Shown here piece by piece: positions 1-6,248 of a DNA stretch of 7,351 nucleotides; within the stretch, counting starts at the first letter, position 1, and each line of letters begins with the position of its first letter. The stretch is from an uncultured Collinsella sp. GTDB lineage: Bacteria > Actinomycetota > Coriobacteriia > Coriobacteriales > Coriobacteriaceae. Under the pieces are notes generated by a model. The model was not told where the DNA came from and ran no database searches. It worked only from the letters and a program-made list of their open reading frames with translations. The position numbers and the translations under genes are program-made. The stretch lies in NCBI GenBank assembly GCA_900550815.1, contig URTW01000097.1, positions 1-7,351 of the forward strand, given 5' to 3'.

Positions 1-2
1 GG

Positions 3-716
3 GAGCTTTTGGAGCTGATGCGCGAGTGCTGCTGCGAGGAGGGTGTGACGGTTATCGCCTGGTGCCTTATGGGCAATTACGTGCATTTGGTGCTTACAGA
101 TTACGAGGACAGGATGAGCGCGGCGATGCACCGGTTGCTTTTGACGTACGCGCGGCGGTTCAATAAACGCACGGGGCGCACAGGCCATCTGTTCCAGAAC
201 CGTTTTGACCGGCGATCCCTCGATACCGACTGGCAGGTGATGGAGGCTATTCGCTCCGTACACGCCGGTCCACAGGAGGCGGGCGTTAGCCTAATCGAGC
301 GTTATCCCTGGAGCAGCTTTGCGGAGCAGTTGCGCGCGTACGACGCTGACGCGGCTGATGTCGCGAGGGGATTTTCTGATCCTTCTTGCGTGCTTGAGCT
401 TTTTGTTTCTGCCGAGGGCTTTATTGCCTATTCGCTTTCGACGCCCGACGGCAGCGAGCCAGCGCTGTGCGATATGAAAGAGACAGAGTGGGAACGCCAC
501 GCCTTTGCCGACAAGTTGGCGAAGCGCCTGGGCGTGCCGCTCAACGAACTCAAGACTGTTGCGCCCTCGCGGCGAGACAGAATCATTTTCGCTCTGCACG
601 ATGGCGGCTACACGGTGCGCGAGATCGAACGGTATACGGGAATCAGCAAGAGTACCGTATCTCGTATCGTGCGCGCTTATGCGCGGGTGAAGGCACAGGC
701 TGAGCTCTCGGAATAG
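3..716 (+). CDS. RAYT/Y1-type (IS200-like) transposase-related protein with C-terminal HTH, 5'-truncated by window edge
   Basis: The frame is open from the first codon of the window, so the true start lies upstream; by family length roughly 40 residues are missing. Residue numbers count from the TTG at position 9. The N-terminal part resembles the REP-associated tyrosine transposase family, which cuts and joins single-stranded DNA at palindromes: CLMGNYVHLVL (19-29), YARRFNKRTGRTGHLFQNRF (47-66) and RSVHAGPQEAGV (82-93). The usual family forms are MpNHvHLL and RYIhlNPVRAGL. Here the first His of the HUH pair is Tyr24 and the position of the catalytic Tyr is Ser83, so strand transfer is probably lost. 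Residues 190-226 form a helix-turn-helix (GGYTVREIERYTGISKSTVS). It could be a domesticated DNA-binding protein or a decaying transposase. The gene ends with TAG just before a hairpin and is convergent with the suf operon. Confidence 0.72.
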   Translation, partial: ELLELMRECCCEEGVTVIAWCLMGNYVHLVLTDYEDRMSAAMHRLLLTYARRFNKRTGRTGHLFQNRFDRRSLDTDWQVMEAIRSVHAGPQEAGVSLIERYPWSSFAEQLRAYDADAADVARGFSDPSCVLELFVSAEGFIAYSLSTPDGSEPALCDMKETEWERHAFADKLAKRLGVPLNELKTVAPSRRDRIIFALHDGGYTVREIERYTGISKSTVSRIVRAYARVKAQAELSE

Positions 717-754
717 AAAATGGCCGAACCACTCTTAGTCAAGCGATTCGGCCA
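717..754 (-). terminator. Probable rho-independent terminator of the suf operon
   Basis: TGGCCGAA at 721-728 pairs perfectly with TTCGGCCA at 747-754 (8 bp). The 18-nt loop contains a further small ACT/AGT stem. On the minus strand the hairpin is followed by TTTT (717-720) and then CTATT. It sits about 30 bases past the sufU stop. On the plus strand the downstream sequence has only a broken T run, so it would terminate the convergent transposase-like gene less well. The long loop lowers certainty. Confidence 0.6.
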
Positions 755-764
755 ACAAATTTCT

Positions 765-801
765 TAAGATTTGGGACAAATACTACTGATTATTTTGTCC
801 C
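765..801 (+). repeat. REP-like palindromic repeat, copy 1
   Basis: Arms GGGACAAA (773-780) and TTTGTCCC (794-801) pair perfectly around a 13-nt loop that carries CTGATT (786-791). Positions 765-782 match 6194-6211 at 17 of 18 bases. Positions 786-801 match the reverse complement of 6158-6173 at 15 of 16 bases. The copy overlaps the last codons and the stop of sufU and lies about 50 bases from the end of the transposase-like gene. Confidence 0.75.
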
Positions 802-1217
802 GTGAGCATGCCGTCGAGGGTGCGCCAGGCGAGCTCGGCGCATTTGACGCGGGCGGGCATGTGCGAGATGTCCTGGAGCTGGGCGGCTTCGTCCAGGTCT
901 TCCAGGTCCTCCTCGGAGAGCTTCTCGCCGCGGATCATGGCAAGGAAGAGCTCTGCTAGGCGGCGAGCTTCCTCGACGGTCTCGCCGGTGATGAGGTCGG
1001 CCATGATGTCGGCGCTGGCCTGACTGATGGCGCAGCCGTGGCCGGTAAAGGAGGCCTCCTCGATCACGCCGTTCTCGACGCGCAGCTGCAAGGTGAGCTC
1101 GTCGCCGCAGCTGGGGTTGATGCCGTCGTGCTCGTGCGTGGGAGCATCCATCTCATACTTATAGTCGGGGTGCGAGTTGTGCTCCATAAATGTGGTGGAG
1201 GTGTACAGATTACCCAT
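783..1217 (-). CDS. sufU: SufU, zinc-dependent sulfurtransferase of the SUF Fe-S system
   Basis: This is a 144-residue protein. SufU takes persulfide sulfur from SufS and passes it to the SufBCD scaffold. The three conserved cysteines and the aspartate that bind zinc are present: Cys37 and Asp39 in NPSCGDEL, Cys62 in GHGCAISQAS, and Cys126 in PARVKCAELAW. The start is set at the ATG of MGNLYTST: it has GGAG (1226-1229) 8 nt upstream and overlaps the sufS stop by 8 nt (ATGGGTAA), which suggests translational coupling. A longer frame reaching 1310 runs only through sufS and is not family-like. The last residues, GQNNQ, and the TAG stop are encoded by a palindromic repeat; B. subtilis-type SufU ends soon after the third cysteine, so this tail is extra. 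It is the last gene of the operon. Confidence 0.93.
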   Translation of the reverse strand: MGNLYTSTTFMEHNSHPDYKYEMDAPTHEHDGINPSCGDELTLQLRVENGVIEEASFTGHGCAISQASADIMADLITGETVEEARRLAELFLAMIRGEKLSEEDLEDLDEAAQLQDISHMPARVKCAELAWRTLDGMLTGQNNQ

Positions 1218-2535
1218 TGAACGTGCTCCAAACGTGATGCAGGCCGGCGATGAACTTGTCGATGTCGGCCTTGTCGTTGTAGAAGGCCACGCTGGCGCGG
1301 CAGCAGGCAAGGTTCTCGACGCCCAGCCAGGTGAGCAGCGGCTGCGCGCAGTGGTGGCCGGCGCGTATGCAGACGCCGTCCATGTCCATGATGCTCGCGA
1401 CGTCGTGCGGGTGGATGCCCTTGACGTTAAAGCTCACAACGCCGTGGTGGTTGTCCCAATAGATGGAGCCGATGATCTGGACAAAGTCGAGCTGCATGAG
1501 CTCACCCATCAGGTAGTGGACGAGTGCCTGCTCGCGGGCCTGGATGTTCTCGTAACCCACCGTGTTGACCAGGTAGTCGAGTGCCGCACCCGTGGCGAAG
1601 ATGCCGGCGGCGTCCTGCGTGCCGGCCTCGAATTTCTCGGGAACGGGCGCCCAGACGGCGTCCTGCTCGGTGACCGAGTCGATCATCTCGCCGCCGGTGA
1701 GCATGGGCGGCATGGCGTTGAGCAGGTCCATTTTGCCCCACAGCACGCCGATGCCCATGGGGCCCATGGCCTTGTGCGCGCTAAAGGCAAAGAAGTCGGC
1801 GCCCAGATCGGCCACATCGACCGGCATGTGCGGCAGCGACTGCGCGCCGTCGACGACCAGATAGCCGCCGTACTTGTGCACGAGCTTGCCGAGGTTCTTG
1901 ACTGGGTTCTCAACGCCCAGGACGTTAGAGACCTGACCCACGGCCAAGACCTTGGTCTTGGGGCCCACCTTGGACAGAACCTCCTCGGTGGTGAGTTGAC
2001 CGGTCTTGGTGGGGTAGAGGTAGACGAGCTTGGCGCCGGTTTCGCGGCAGACCTGCTGCCACGGGATTAGGTTGGAGTGGTGCTCCATGATGGTGATGAC
2101 GACCTCGTCACCGGGCTCGAGCACCGTGGGTGCAAAGCTCTTGGCGACCAGGTTGAGCGACTCGCTCGTGTTGCGGGTGAAGACGACCTCGTTGGCCTGT
2201 GGGGCGCCGATGAGGTCGGCGATCTGCTGCCGCACCTTCGCGATGGCCTCGGTGGCCTAGACGGAAAGCGAGTACAGGCCGCGTAGGGGGTTGGCGTTCA
2301 TGCGCTGGTAGAAGTCGCGCTCGGCGTCGAGCACGCAGGCGGGGCGCTGCGCGGTGGCGGCGCTATCGAGGAAGGCGATCTCGGGGTGCTGCTGGAACAG
2401 CGGGAACTGGCCCTTGTAGGGGTTGGTCTCGATGTCTACGGTAGGCCAGCCGCGCGAGGCCTCGTCGCTGGCGTCGAGCTCCATAGGCTCCGGTGCGGTA
2501 CAGGTATCGCATTTAACGTGCTCGGTGTCGATCAT
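1210..2535 (-). pseudogene. sufS: SufS cysteine desulfurase, interrupted by one in-frame TAG at codon 93
   Basis: SufS is a PLP enzyme that takes sulfur from cysteine for Fe-S assembly. The frame runs 441 codons from an ATG overlapping the sufD stop (ATGA), with AGGAGG 7 nt upstream. The N-terminal part (2257-2535) includes FLDSAATAQRP (55-65) and NPLRGLYSLSV (82-92). TAG then occupies codon 93 (2257-2259), and homology resumes at once with ATEAIAKVRQQ. The distal open part has a possible GTG start at 2235. It contains the PLP lysine in SAHKAMGP (Lys255) and the catalytic cysteine in RAGHHCAQPL (Cys396). E. coli SufS has Gln here (LSAQATE) and others have Glu, so one base change explains the stop. 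No frameshift is seen. It may be a real nonsense mutation, a sequence error or a suppressed codon. An acidic N-terminal extension of about 34 residues carries a CxxC (Cys9, Cys12). Confidence 0.88.
2257..2259 (-). other. In-frame amber (TAG) codon inside sufS
   Basis: The plus strand reads CTA here, hence TAG on the coding strand, between Val92 and Ala94 of SufS. The flanking residues YSLSV and ATEAIA are both family-like and in the same frame, so this is a single-codon change and not an indel. CAG or GAG to TAG would each need one substitution. Confidence 0.9.
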
Positions 2536-3803
2536 GCGAGCTCCTCCTCAAAGTTGTCAATCAGGTTGTTGCCCAGGCGGACGACGGCGGCGCGGGTGCG
2601 CTCGTCGGTGGCGGAAAGCGCGGCGTCCTCCAGCTTGGCGCGGATGAACAGGTCCTCGGCGGCGTTTTGGTCAAGGCCGCGGCAGGCGAGGTAGAACAGC
2701 TGCTCGTCGCGGACGTGACCGATGGTGGCGCCGTGGTTGCCGGCGACGTCGTCCTCGTCGCAGAGAATGACGGGAATGGTCTTGTTGTCGACGCCCTTGT
2801 TGGCCAAAAGCACCGTCTCGCGCTCGGTGCCGGTTGCACCCTTGCAGCCGTGCACGAGGTCGATGGTGCCGCGGTAGACCTTCTTGGACGTGCCGGTCAG
2901 CACGCCGTTGGCGTCGATCTCGCACTCGGTCTTGCGACCGCGGTGGCGCAGCTCGTAGTTAAAGTCGCGCACCTGCTCGCGGGCGCCCAGGTAGTCAGTA
3001 TCGATGGTGACCTTGGCGGTATCGCCCAGCAGGTCGCCGGCAAGGCCGGTGGCGCTGGCGCCGGCACCCAGGACGGTGTGCTGCACGTTGACGCGCGCGC
3101 CCTCGTCCAGGAACAGGCCGGTGTCGTCGAGCGCGATCCAGCTATCGTCGAGCGTCTGCGTGCAGGTCACGTTGACGGTGGCGTACTCGTGCGCGCGCAC
3201 GCGCCGCACGGAGCCCACGACGCCTTGGCCGGCAACGGGGGAGTCCAGGGCGATCTGCAGGTCGAGCGTTGCCTGCGGGCGGGTGACGACATCGATAGCG
3301 GCGATGGCGGCCGCCGCGTCTACACCGCTCACACGCACGGTAACCGTGGCGTGCTGGTATGCGGGCACGTCGATGACGATGCGCTTGGTGGCGTGATCAG
3401 CCAGATAGGCGTAGGCGGCCTCACCCATGCCGGTCTCGAAGGCCTCAGCGGGGGAGCGCTCCTCCTCGAGCTTGATAGCGCCGGCCTGGTAGGCAGAGGT
3501 GGCGGGCACGTCAAGCTCGGTCTCGGGTGTGATGCGGGCACGATCGGCGGCGTCGCCGGGGGCGGAGGCGCGGCGCTCGGGGAAGCGCTCGGCCATGGCG
3601 TCCATGGCGGAACCGAAGGCGTCGGACGTGCCAGCAAACTGCTCATCCAAGCCTTCAACCTCAATGGTCTCGGCGGGAGCGGCGGCAAGCTCGTTAGAGA
3701 GCTCGAGCTTGGTCTGGTTCATCTTCAGCCTACCCCTAGTGGCAGCCGGCATCGCAGTGACCTGCGCAAGGGTGGTAGCAGCGGTGTTCGTGGTCTGATT
3801 CAT
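2532..3803 (-). CDS. sufD: SufD, SufBCD scaffold subunit
   Basis: This is a 423-residue protein. SufD pairs with SufB and binds SufC in the SufBC2D complex on which Fe-S clusters are built; it also helps bring in iron. The C-terminal beta-helix core is recognisable at HGCKGATGTERETVLLANKG (318-337) and DDVAGNHGATIGHV (351-364). His357 corresponds to the conserved SufD histidine at the SufB-SufD interface. The C-terminal helices follow (FYLACRGLDQNAAEDLFIRA, 370-389). The N-terminal AMPAATRGRLKMNQ matches the PxPTWxRLKxNE-type segment of SufD, which supports this start over the internal Met28. The ATG overlaps the sufB stop by one base (TAATG), with AAGGAG at 3814-3819. Its own TGA overlaps the sufS start. 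Confidence 0.94.
   Translation of the reverse strand: MNQTTNTAATTLAQVTAMPAATRGRLKMNQTKLELSNELAAAPAETIEVEGLDEQFAGTSDAFGSAMDAMAERFPERRASAPGDAADRARITPETELDVPATSAYQAGAIKLEEERSPAEAFETGMGEAAYAYLADHATKRIVIDVPAYQHATVTVRVSGVDAAAAIAAIDVVTRPQATLDLQIALDSPVAGQGVVGSVRRVRAHEYATVNVTCTQTLDDSWIALDDTGLFLDEGARVNVQHTVLGAGASATGLAGDLLGDTAKVTIDTDYLGAREQVRDFNYELRHRGRKTECEIDANGVLTGTSKKVYRGTIDLVHGCKGATGTERETVLLANKGVDNKTIPVILCDEDDVAGNHGATIGHVRDEQLFYLACRGLDQNAAEDLFIRAKLEDAALSATDERTRAAVVRLGNNLIDNFEEELA
2543..2548 (-). promoter_or_regulatory. Ribosome binding site of sufS (inside sufD)
   Basis: On the minus strand AGGAGG lies 7 nt before the sufS ATG and within the last codons of sufD. It fixes the sufS start at 2535 and, with the ATGA overlap, shows coupled translation of sufD and sufS. 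Confidence 0.75.
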
Positions 3804-5215
3804 TATCCGATCGCTCCTTCCATCTCGAGCTTTTTCAGGTTGTTCATCTCGACGGCGTACTCCAGCGGCAGCTCCTTGGAGACCGGGTTGGCAAAGCCGT
3901 TGACGATCATGGTACGGGCTTCTTCCTCCGAGATACCGCGGCTCATCAGGTAGAACACCTTGTCGTCGCCGATGCGGCCGATGGTGGCCTCGTGGCCGAT
4001 GTCGACGTTCTTGGCGCGGATGTCCATGGCCGGAATGGTATCGGAGCGGCTCTGGTCGTCGAGCATGAGCGACTGGCAGCTCACGGTTGCCTTGGAGCCC
4101 TCGGCCTTGGGCGTCGCCACAATAGAGCTACGGAACGTCTGGATGCCGCCGCTTTTGGAGATGCCCTTGGTCTCGACGGTTGCCGAGGTCTCAGGCGCGT
4201 TGAGCACGACCTTGCAGCCGGTATCGAGGTTCTGACCGGCGCCGGCAAAGGTGATGCCGGTAAAGCTCGAGCGGGCGCGGCGGCCGTTGAGCACGCTCAT
4301 GGGGTAGAGGTAGCCCACGTGGCTGCCGAAGGAGCCGCTGATCCACTCGATGTCGCCGTCCTCGTCCACGCGCGCACGCTTGGTGTTGAGGTTGTACATG
4401 TTCTTGGACCAGTTCTCGATGGTCGAGTAGCGCAGGTGCGCACGCTTGCCCACAAAGAGCTCGACGGCGCCGGCGTGGAGGTTGGCCACGTTGTACTTGG
4501 GCGCGGAGCAGCCCTCGATAAAGTGCAGGTCAGCGTCGTCCTCGACAATGATGAGCGTGTGCTCAAACTGGCCGGCGCCCTTGGCGTTAAGGCGGAAGTA
4601 GCTCTGCAGCGGGAAATCGAGCTTGGTGCCCTTGGGCACGTAGACAATCGAGCCGCCCGACCATACGGCGCCGTGCAGGGCCGCAAATTTGTGGTCGGTG
4701 GGCGGGATGAGCGTCATAAACTTCTCGTGGATGAGCGGCTCCCACTGCGGGTCGTGCAGGGCCTCCTCGATGCCGGAGTAGACGATGCCCATCTTGGAGG
4801 CGGTGTCCTGCATGTTGTGGTAGACAAGCTCGGAATCGTACTGCGCGCCGACGCCCGCCAGGTAGCTGCGCGCGGCAGCGGGGATACCCAGGCGCTCAAA
4901 GGTGTTCTTGATGTCGTCGGGCACCGACTCCCAGTCGTGCTTTTGGTCGGTGTTGGGCTTGACGTAGGTGACGATGTTATCCATGTCCAGGCCCTCGATG
5001 GAGGGGCCCCACGTCGGATCGGGGAAGCGGTTGAAGATCTCGAGGGACTTGAGGCGCAGGTCGAGCATCCACTGCGGCTCGTCCTTCTTGGCGCTGATCT
5101 CGCGCACGATGTCGGGCGTGATGCCGGCGTCGAGACGCTCGAATCCCTCCTCGCCATAGGTGAAGTCGTAGAGGCTGCGGTCGATGTCCGCGACCTCGGT
5201 GCGGTTCTTGGTCAT
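3803..5215 (-). CDS. sufB: SufB, SufBCD Fe-S scaffold subunit
   Basis: This is a 470-residue protein, the usual length for SufB, the main scaffold on which the nascent Fe-S cluster forms. The frame is well conserved from the N-terminal SLYDFTYGEEGFE to the C-terminal RGISEEEARTMIVNGFANPV. Residues matching those important in E. coli SufB are visible: Cys236 in IEGCSAPKYN (the internal sulfur-relay cysteine), Cys380 in ATVSCQSLML (the Cys405 equivalent, persulfide/cluster site), and His408 and Glu409 in GHEATIG (His433/Glu434 equivalents). The start ATG has AAAGGGG at 5223-5229, 7 nt upstream, overlapping the sufC stop; the sufC-sufB gap is 12 nt. It ends in TAA fused to the sufD start. The long open frame antisense to it is only a high-GC shadow. 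Confidence 0.96.
   Translation of the reverse strand: MTKNRTEVADIDRSLYDFTYGEEGFERLDAGITPDIVREISAKKDEPQWMLDLRLKSLEIFNRFPDPTWGPSIEGLDMDNIVTYVKPNTDQKHDWESVPDDIKNTFERLGIPAAARSYLAGVGAQYDSELVYHNMQDTASKMGIVYSGIEEALHDPQWEPLIHEKFMTLIPPTDHKFAALHGAVWSGGSIVYVPKGTKLDFPLQSYFRLNAKGAGQFEHTLIIVEDDADLHFIEGCSAPKYNVANLHAGAVELFVGKRAHLRYSTIENWSKNMYNLNTKRARVDEDGDIEWISGSFGSHVGYLYPMSVLNGRRARSSFTGITFAGAGQNLDTGCKVVLNAPETSATVETKGISKSGGIQTFRSSIVATPKAEGSKATVSCQSLMLDDQSRSDTIPAMDIRAKNVDIGHEATIGRIGDDKVFYLMSRGISEEEARTMIVNGFANPVSKELPLEYAVEMNNLKKLEMEGAIG
3814..3819 (-). promoter_or_regulatory. Ribosome binding site of sufD (inside sufB)
   Basis: AAGGAG on the minus strand lies 10 nt before the ATG at 3803. It supports this start rather than the later in-frame Met28 codon and lies within the last codons of sufB, consistent with coupled translation. 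Confidence 0.65.
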
Positions 5216-5227
5216 TACGTCGCCCCT

Positions 5228-6028
5228 TTACGCCTGCTGCTCGGCAGCGGCGGCCTCGGCCTGGGCGCGCTGCTCGGCGGCCTCGCGCTCGAAGGTCTCA
5301 AAGCCGTTCTTGTCGATCCAGGGGATCAGCGAGGCGTCGTCCTCGCGCACGATGTGGCCCTTGACCATAACGTGGACGCGGTCGACATCCAGGTGCTCCA
5401 GGATGCGCGTGTTGTGCGTGATGATGAGCATGGAGCCGTCGCAGCTCTTGCGGTAGGCGTCCATGCCGTGGCTGACGGTGGACAGAGCGTCGACGTCCAG
5501 GCCCGAGTCGGTCTCGTCTAGGATGGCGAGCTTGGGCTGCAGCAGCAGAAGCTGGAGCATCTCGACCTTCTTTTTCTCGCCGCCCGAGAAGCCCACGCCC
5601 AGCTCGCGGTTGAGATAGGCGGTATCCATGTTGAGCTCGGCCGCGAGCTCCTTGACGCGACGGCGGAACTCCTTGCCCTCCATCTCCAGGCCGGGGCGAC
5701 CGGCGATGCTGGCACGCAAAAAGCTCGACAGCGGCACGCCCGGGATCTCGACCGGAGCCTGGAAGCTCAGGAACAGGCCGGCGCGCGAACGCTTGTCGGT
5801 GGTGAGCTCGGTGATGTCTTGGCCGTCAAAGACGCTGCGGCCGTCCTGCACGGTGTAGACGGGGTCGCCCATAACCAGGTGGCCGAGGGTGGACTTACCG
5901 GCGCCGTTGGGTCCCATCAGCACATGGGTCTCGCCGGCGGCGACGTTGAGGTTGACGTTGTGGAGGATGGTCTTCTCGTCCACGGAGGCGGTGAGACCTT
6001 CGATGGAAAGCAGCGGATTTGCGCTCAT
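5228..6028 (-). CDS. sufC: SufC, ABC-type ATPase of the SUF Fe-S system
   Basis: This is a 266-residue cytoplasmic ATPase that drives conformational change in SufBC2D; it has no membrane segments. All ABC motifs are present: Walker A GPNGAGKST (39-47), Q-loop Gln90, signature FSGGEKKK (147-154), Walker B LAILDETD (167-174) with Glu172, D-loop SGLD (175-178) and switch His205 (ITHN). The start is placed at the second in-frame ATG (MSANPLLSIEG) because GAGAGGGA lies 4 nt upstream. An ATG ten codons earlier (6058) is open but has no convincing ribosome site. The C-terminal tail (about 249-266) is rich in Ala, Glu and Gln and adds to the common SufC length. It is the first gene of the operon and is divergent from the rrf2-like regulator. 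Its TAA stop lies in the sufB ribosome site. Confidence 0.95.
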   Translation of the reverse strand: MSANPLLSIEGLTASVDEKTILHNVNLNVAAGETHVLMGPNGAGKSTLGHLVMGDPVYTVQDGRSVFDGQDITELTTDKRSRAGLFLSFQAPVEIPGVPLSSFLRASIAGRPGLEMEGKEFRRRVKELAAELNMDTAYLNRELGVGFSGGEKKKVEMLQLLLLQPKLAILDETDSGLDVDALSTVSHGMDAYRKSCDGSMLIITHNTRILEHLDVDRVHVMVKGHIVREDDASLIPWIDKNGFETFEREAAEQRAQAEAAAAEQQA

Positions 6029-6032
6029 GCTG

Positions 6033-6040
6033 TCCCTCTC
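6033..6040 (-). promoter_or_regulatory. Ribosome binding site deciding the sufC start
   Basis: GAGAGGGA on the minus strand is 4 nt upstream of the ATG at 6028. The alternative ATG at 6058 has no purine-rich site at suitable distance, so the shorter SufC is preferred. Confidence 0.65.
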
Positions 6041-6092
6041 TGTATATGGTGTACTCATAGGTGTACTAAACCCTAGGAATCTTCTCGGAATA

Positions 6093-6120
6093 AAGTTACT
6101 ATGGGTTCGGCGTTAGTCAA
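6093..6120 (-). promoter_or_regulatory. Candidate suf operon promoter
   Basis: On the minus strand TTGACT (6120-6115) is followed after 16 nt by TAACTT (6098-6093). The -35 is good and the -10 weak, as is common for activator- or repressor-controlled promoters. The -35 lies within one arm of the TTAGTC/GACTAA dyad. Transcription would start near 6086, giving a leader of about 58 nt before sufC. Confidence 0.4.
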
Positions 6121-6136
6121 GGGAAAACCCGACTAA
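6113..6136 (+). promoter_or_regulatory. Candidate operator: TTAGTC/GACTAA dyad in the sufC-rrf2 control region
   Basis: TTAGTC (6113-6118) and GACTAA (6131-6136) form a perfect 6-bp inverted repeat around a 12-nt spacer that itself holds GGG-AAAA-CCC (6121-6130). A further GACT half-site lies at 6144-6147. One arm covers the sufC -35. GACT/AGTC half-sites are typical of IscR-type (Rrf2) operators, and an IscR-like gene lies next door. Binding by that protein is inferred. Confidence 0.45.
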
Positions 6137-6141
6137 TCCAC

Positions 6142-6170
6142 TCGACTTTTTAGATGTGGGACATAATAAT
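6142..6170 (+). promoter_or_regulatory. Candidate promoter of the rrf2-like gene
   Basis: TCGACT (6142-6147) and AATAAT (6165-6170) are spaced 17 nt; CATAAT at 6162-6167 is an alternative -10 with shorter spacing. Either -10 lies inside repeat copy 2. The -35 contains the third GACT half-site, so the regulator could repress itself. The match to consensus is partial. Confidence 0.35.
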
Positions 6171-6186
6171 CAGGTTTGTTTGCCCC
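6158..6186 (-). repeat. REP-like palindromic repeat, copy 2 (inverted relative to copies 1 and 3)
   Basis: Read on the minus strand it begins GGGGCAAA, contains CTGATTATTATGTCCC (6173-6158) and ends like the other copies. The latter segment matches copy 1 at 15 of 16 bases. Its palindrome is imperfect. It lies 15 nt from copy 3 in opposite orientation, an arrangement like a BIME pair of REP elements. Confidence 0.65.
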
Positions 6187-6193
6187 GCGTGCA

Positions 6194-6227
6194 TAGGATT
6201 TGGGACAAATAGGCCTGATTTTGTCCC
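6194..6227 (+). repeat. REP-like palindromic repeat, copy 3
   Basis: GGGACAAA (6202-6209) pairs perfectly with TTTGTCCC (6220-6227) around a 10-nt loop; CTGATT lies at 6215-6220. The 18 bases at 6194-6211 match copy 1 except for one base. It would lie in the 5' leader of the rrf2-like gene, 9 nt before its ribosome site. Confidence 0.75.
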
Positions 6228-6248
6228 AGGAACAACGGGAGGGTAGGT

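Noticed and set aside
773..801. Repeat copy 1 as the main suf terminator
   Set aside because: On the minus strand its hairpin is followed by AAATCTT without a proper T run. The hairpin at 721-754 with TTTT is a better candidate.
1218..1310. N-terminal extension of SufU starting at 1310
   Set aside because: These residues only read through sufS in another frame and are Ser/Thr/Pro-rich with no similarity to SufU. The ATG at 1217 has a ribosome site and the proper length.
1177..2070. Plus-strand open frame opposite sufS
   Set aside because: It is antisense to the SufS catalytic domain and has no family-like sequence of its own.
2236..2280. Frameshift as the cause of the sufS break
   Set aside because: The codons before and after the TAG are in the same frame and both family-like, so no insertion or deletion is needed.
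2667..3953. Long plus-strand open frame opposite sufD and the end of sufB
   Set aside because: It is also a shadow: no recognisable motifs, low-complexity composition, and SufD on the other strand is clear.
3992..5521. Long plus-strand open frame (about 509 codons) opposite sufB and sufC
   Set aside because: It is the antisense shadow of two strongly conserved genes in high-GC DNA. Its product is a Val/Gly/Ala/Asp-rich composition without domains.
6029..6058. Upstream sufC start at 6058
   Set aside because: The ten extra residues are not family-like and there is no good ribosome site, unlike the ATG at 6028.
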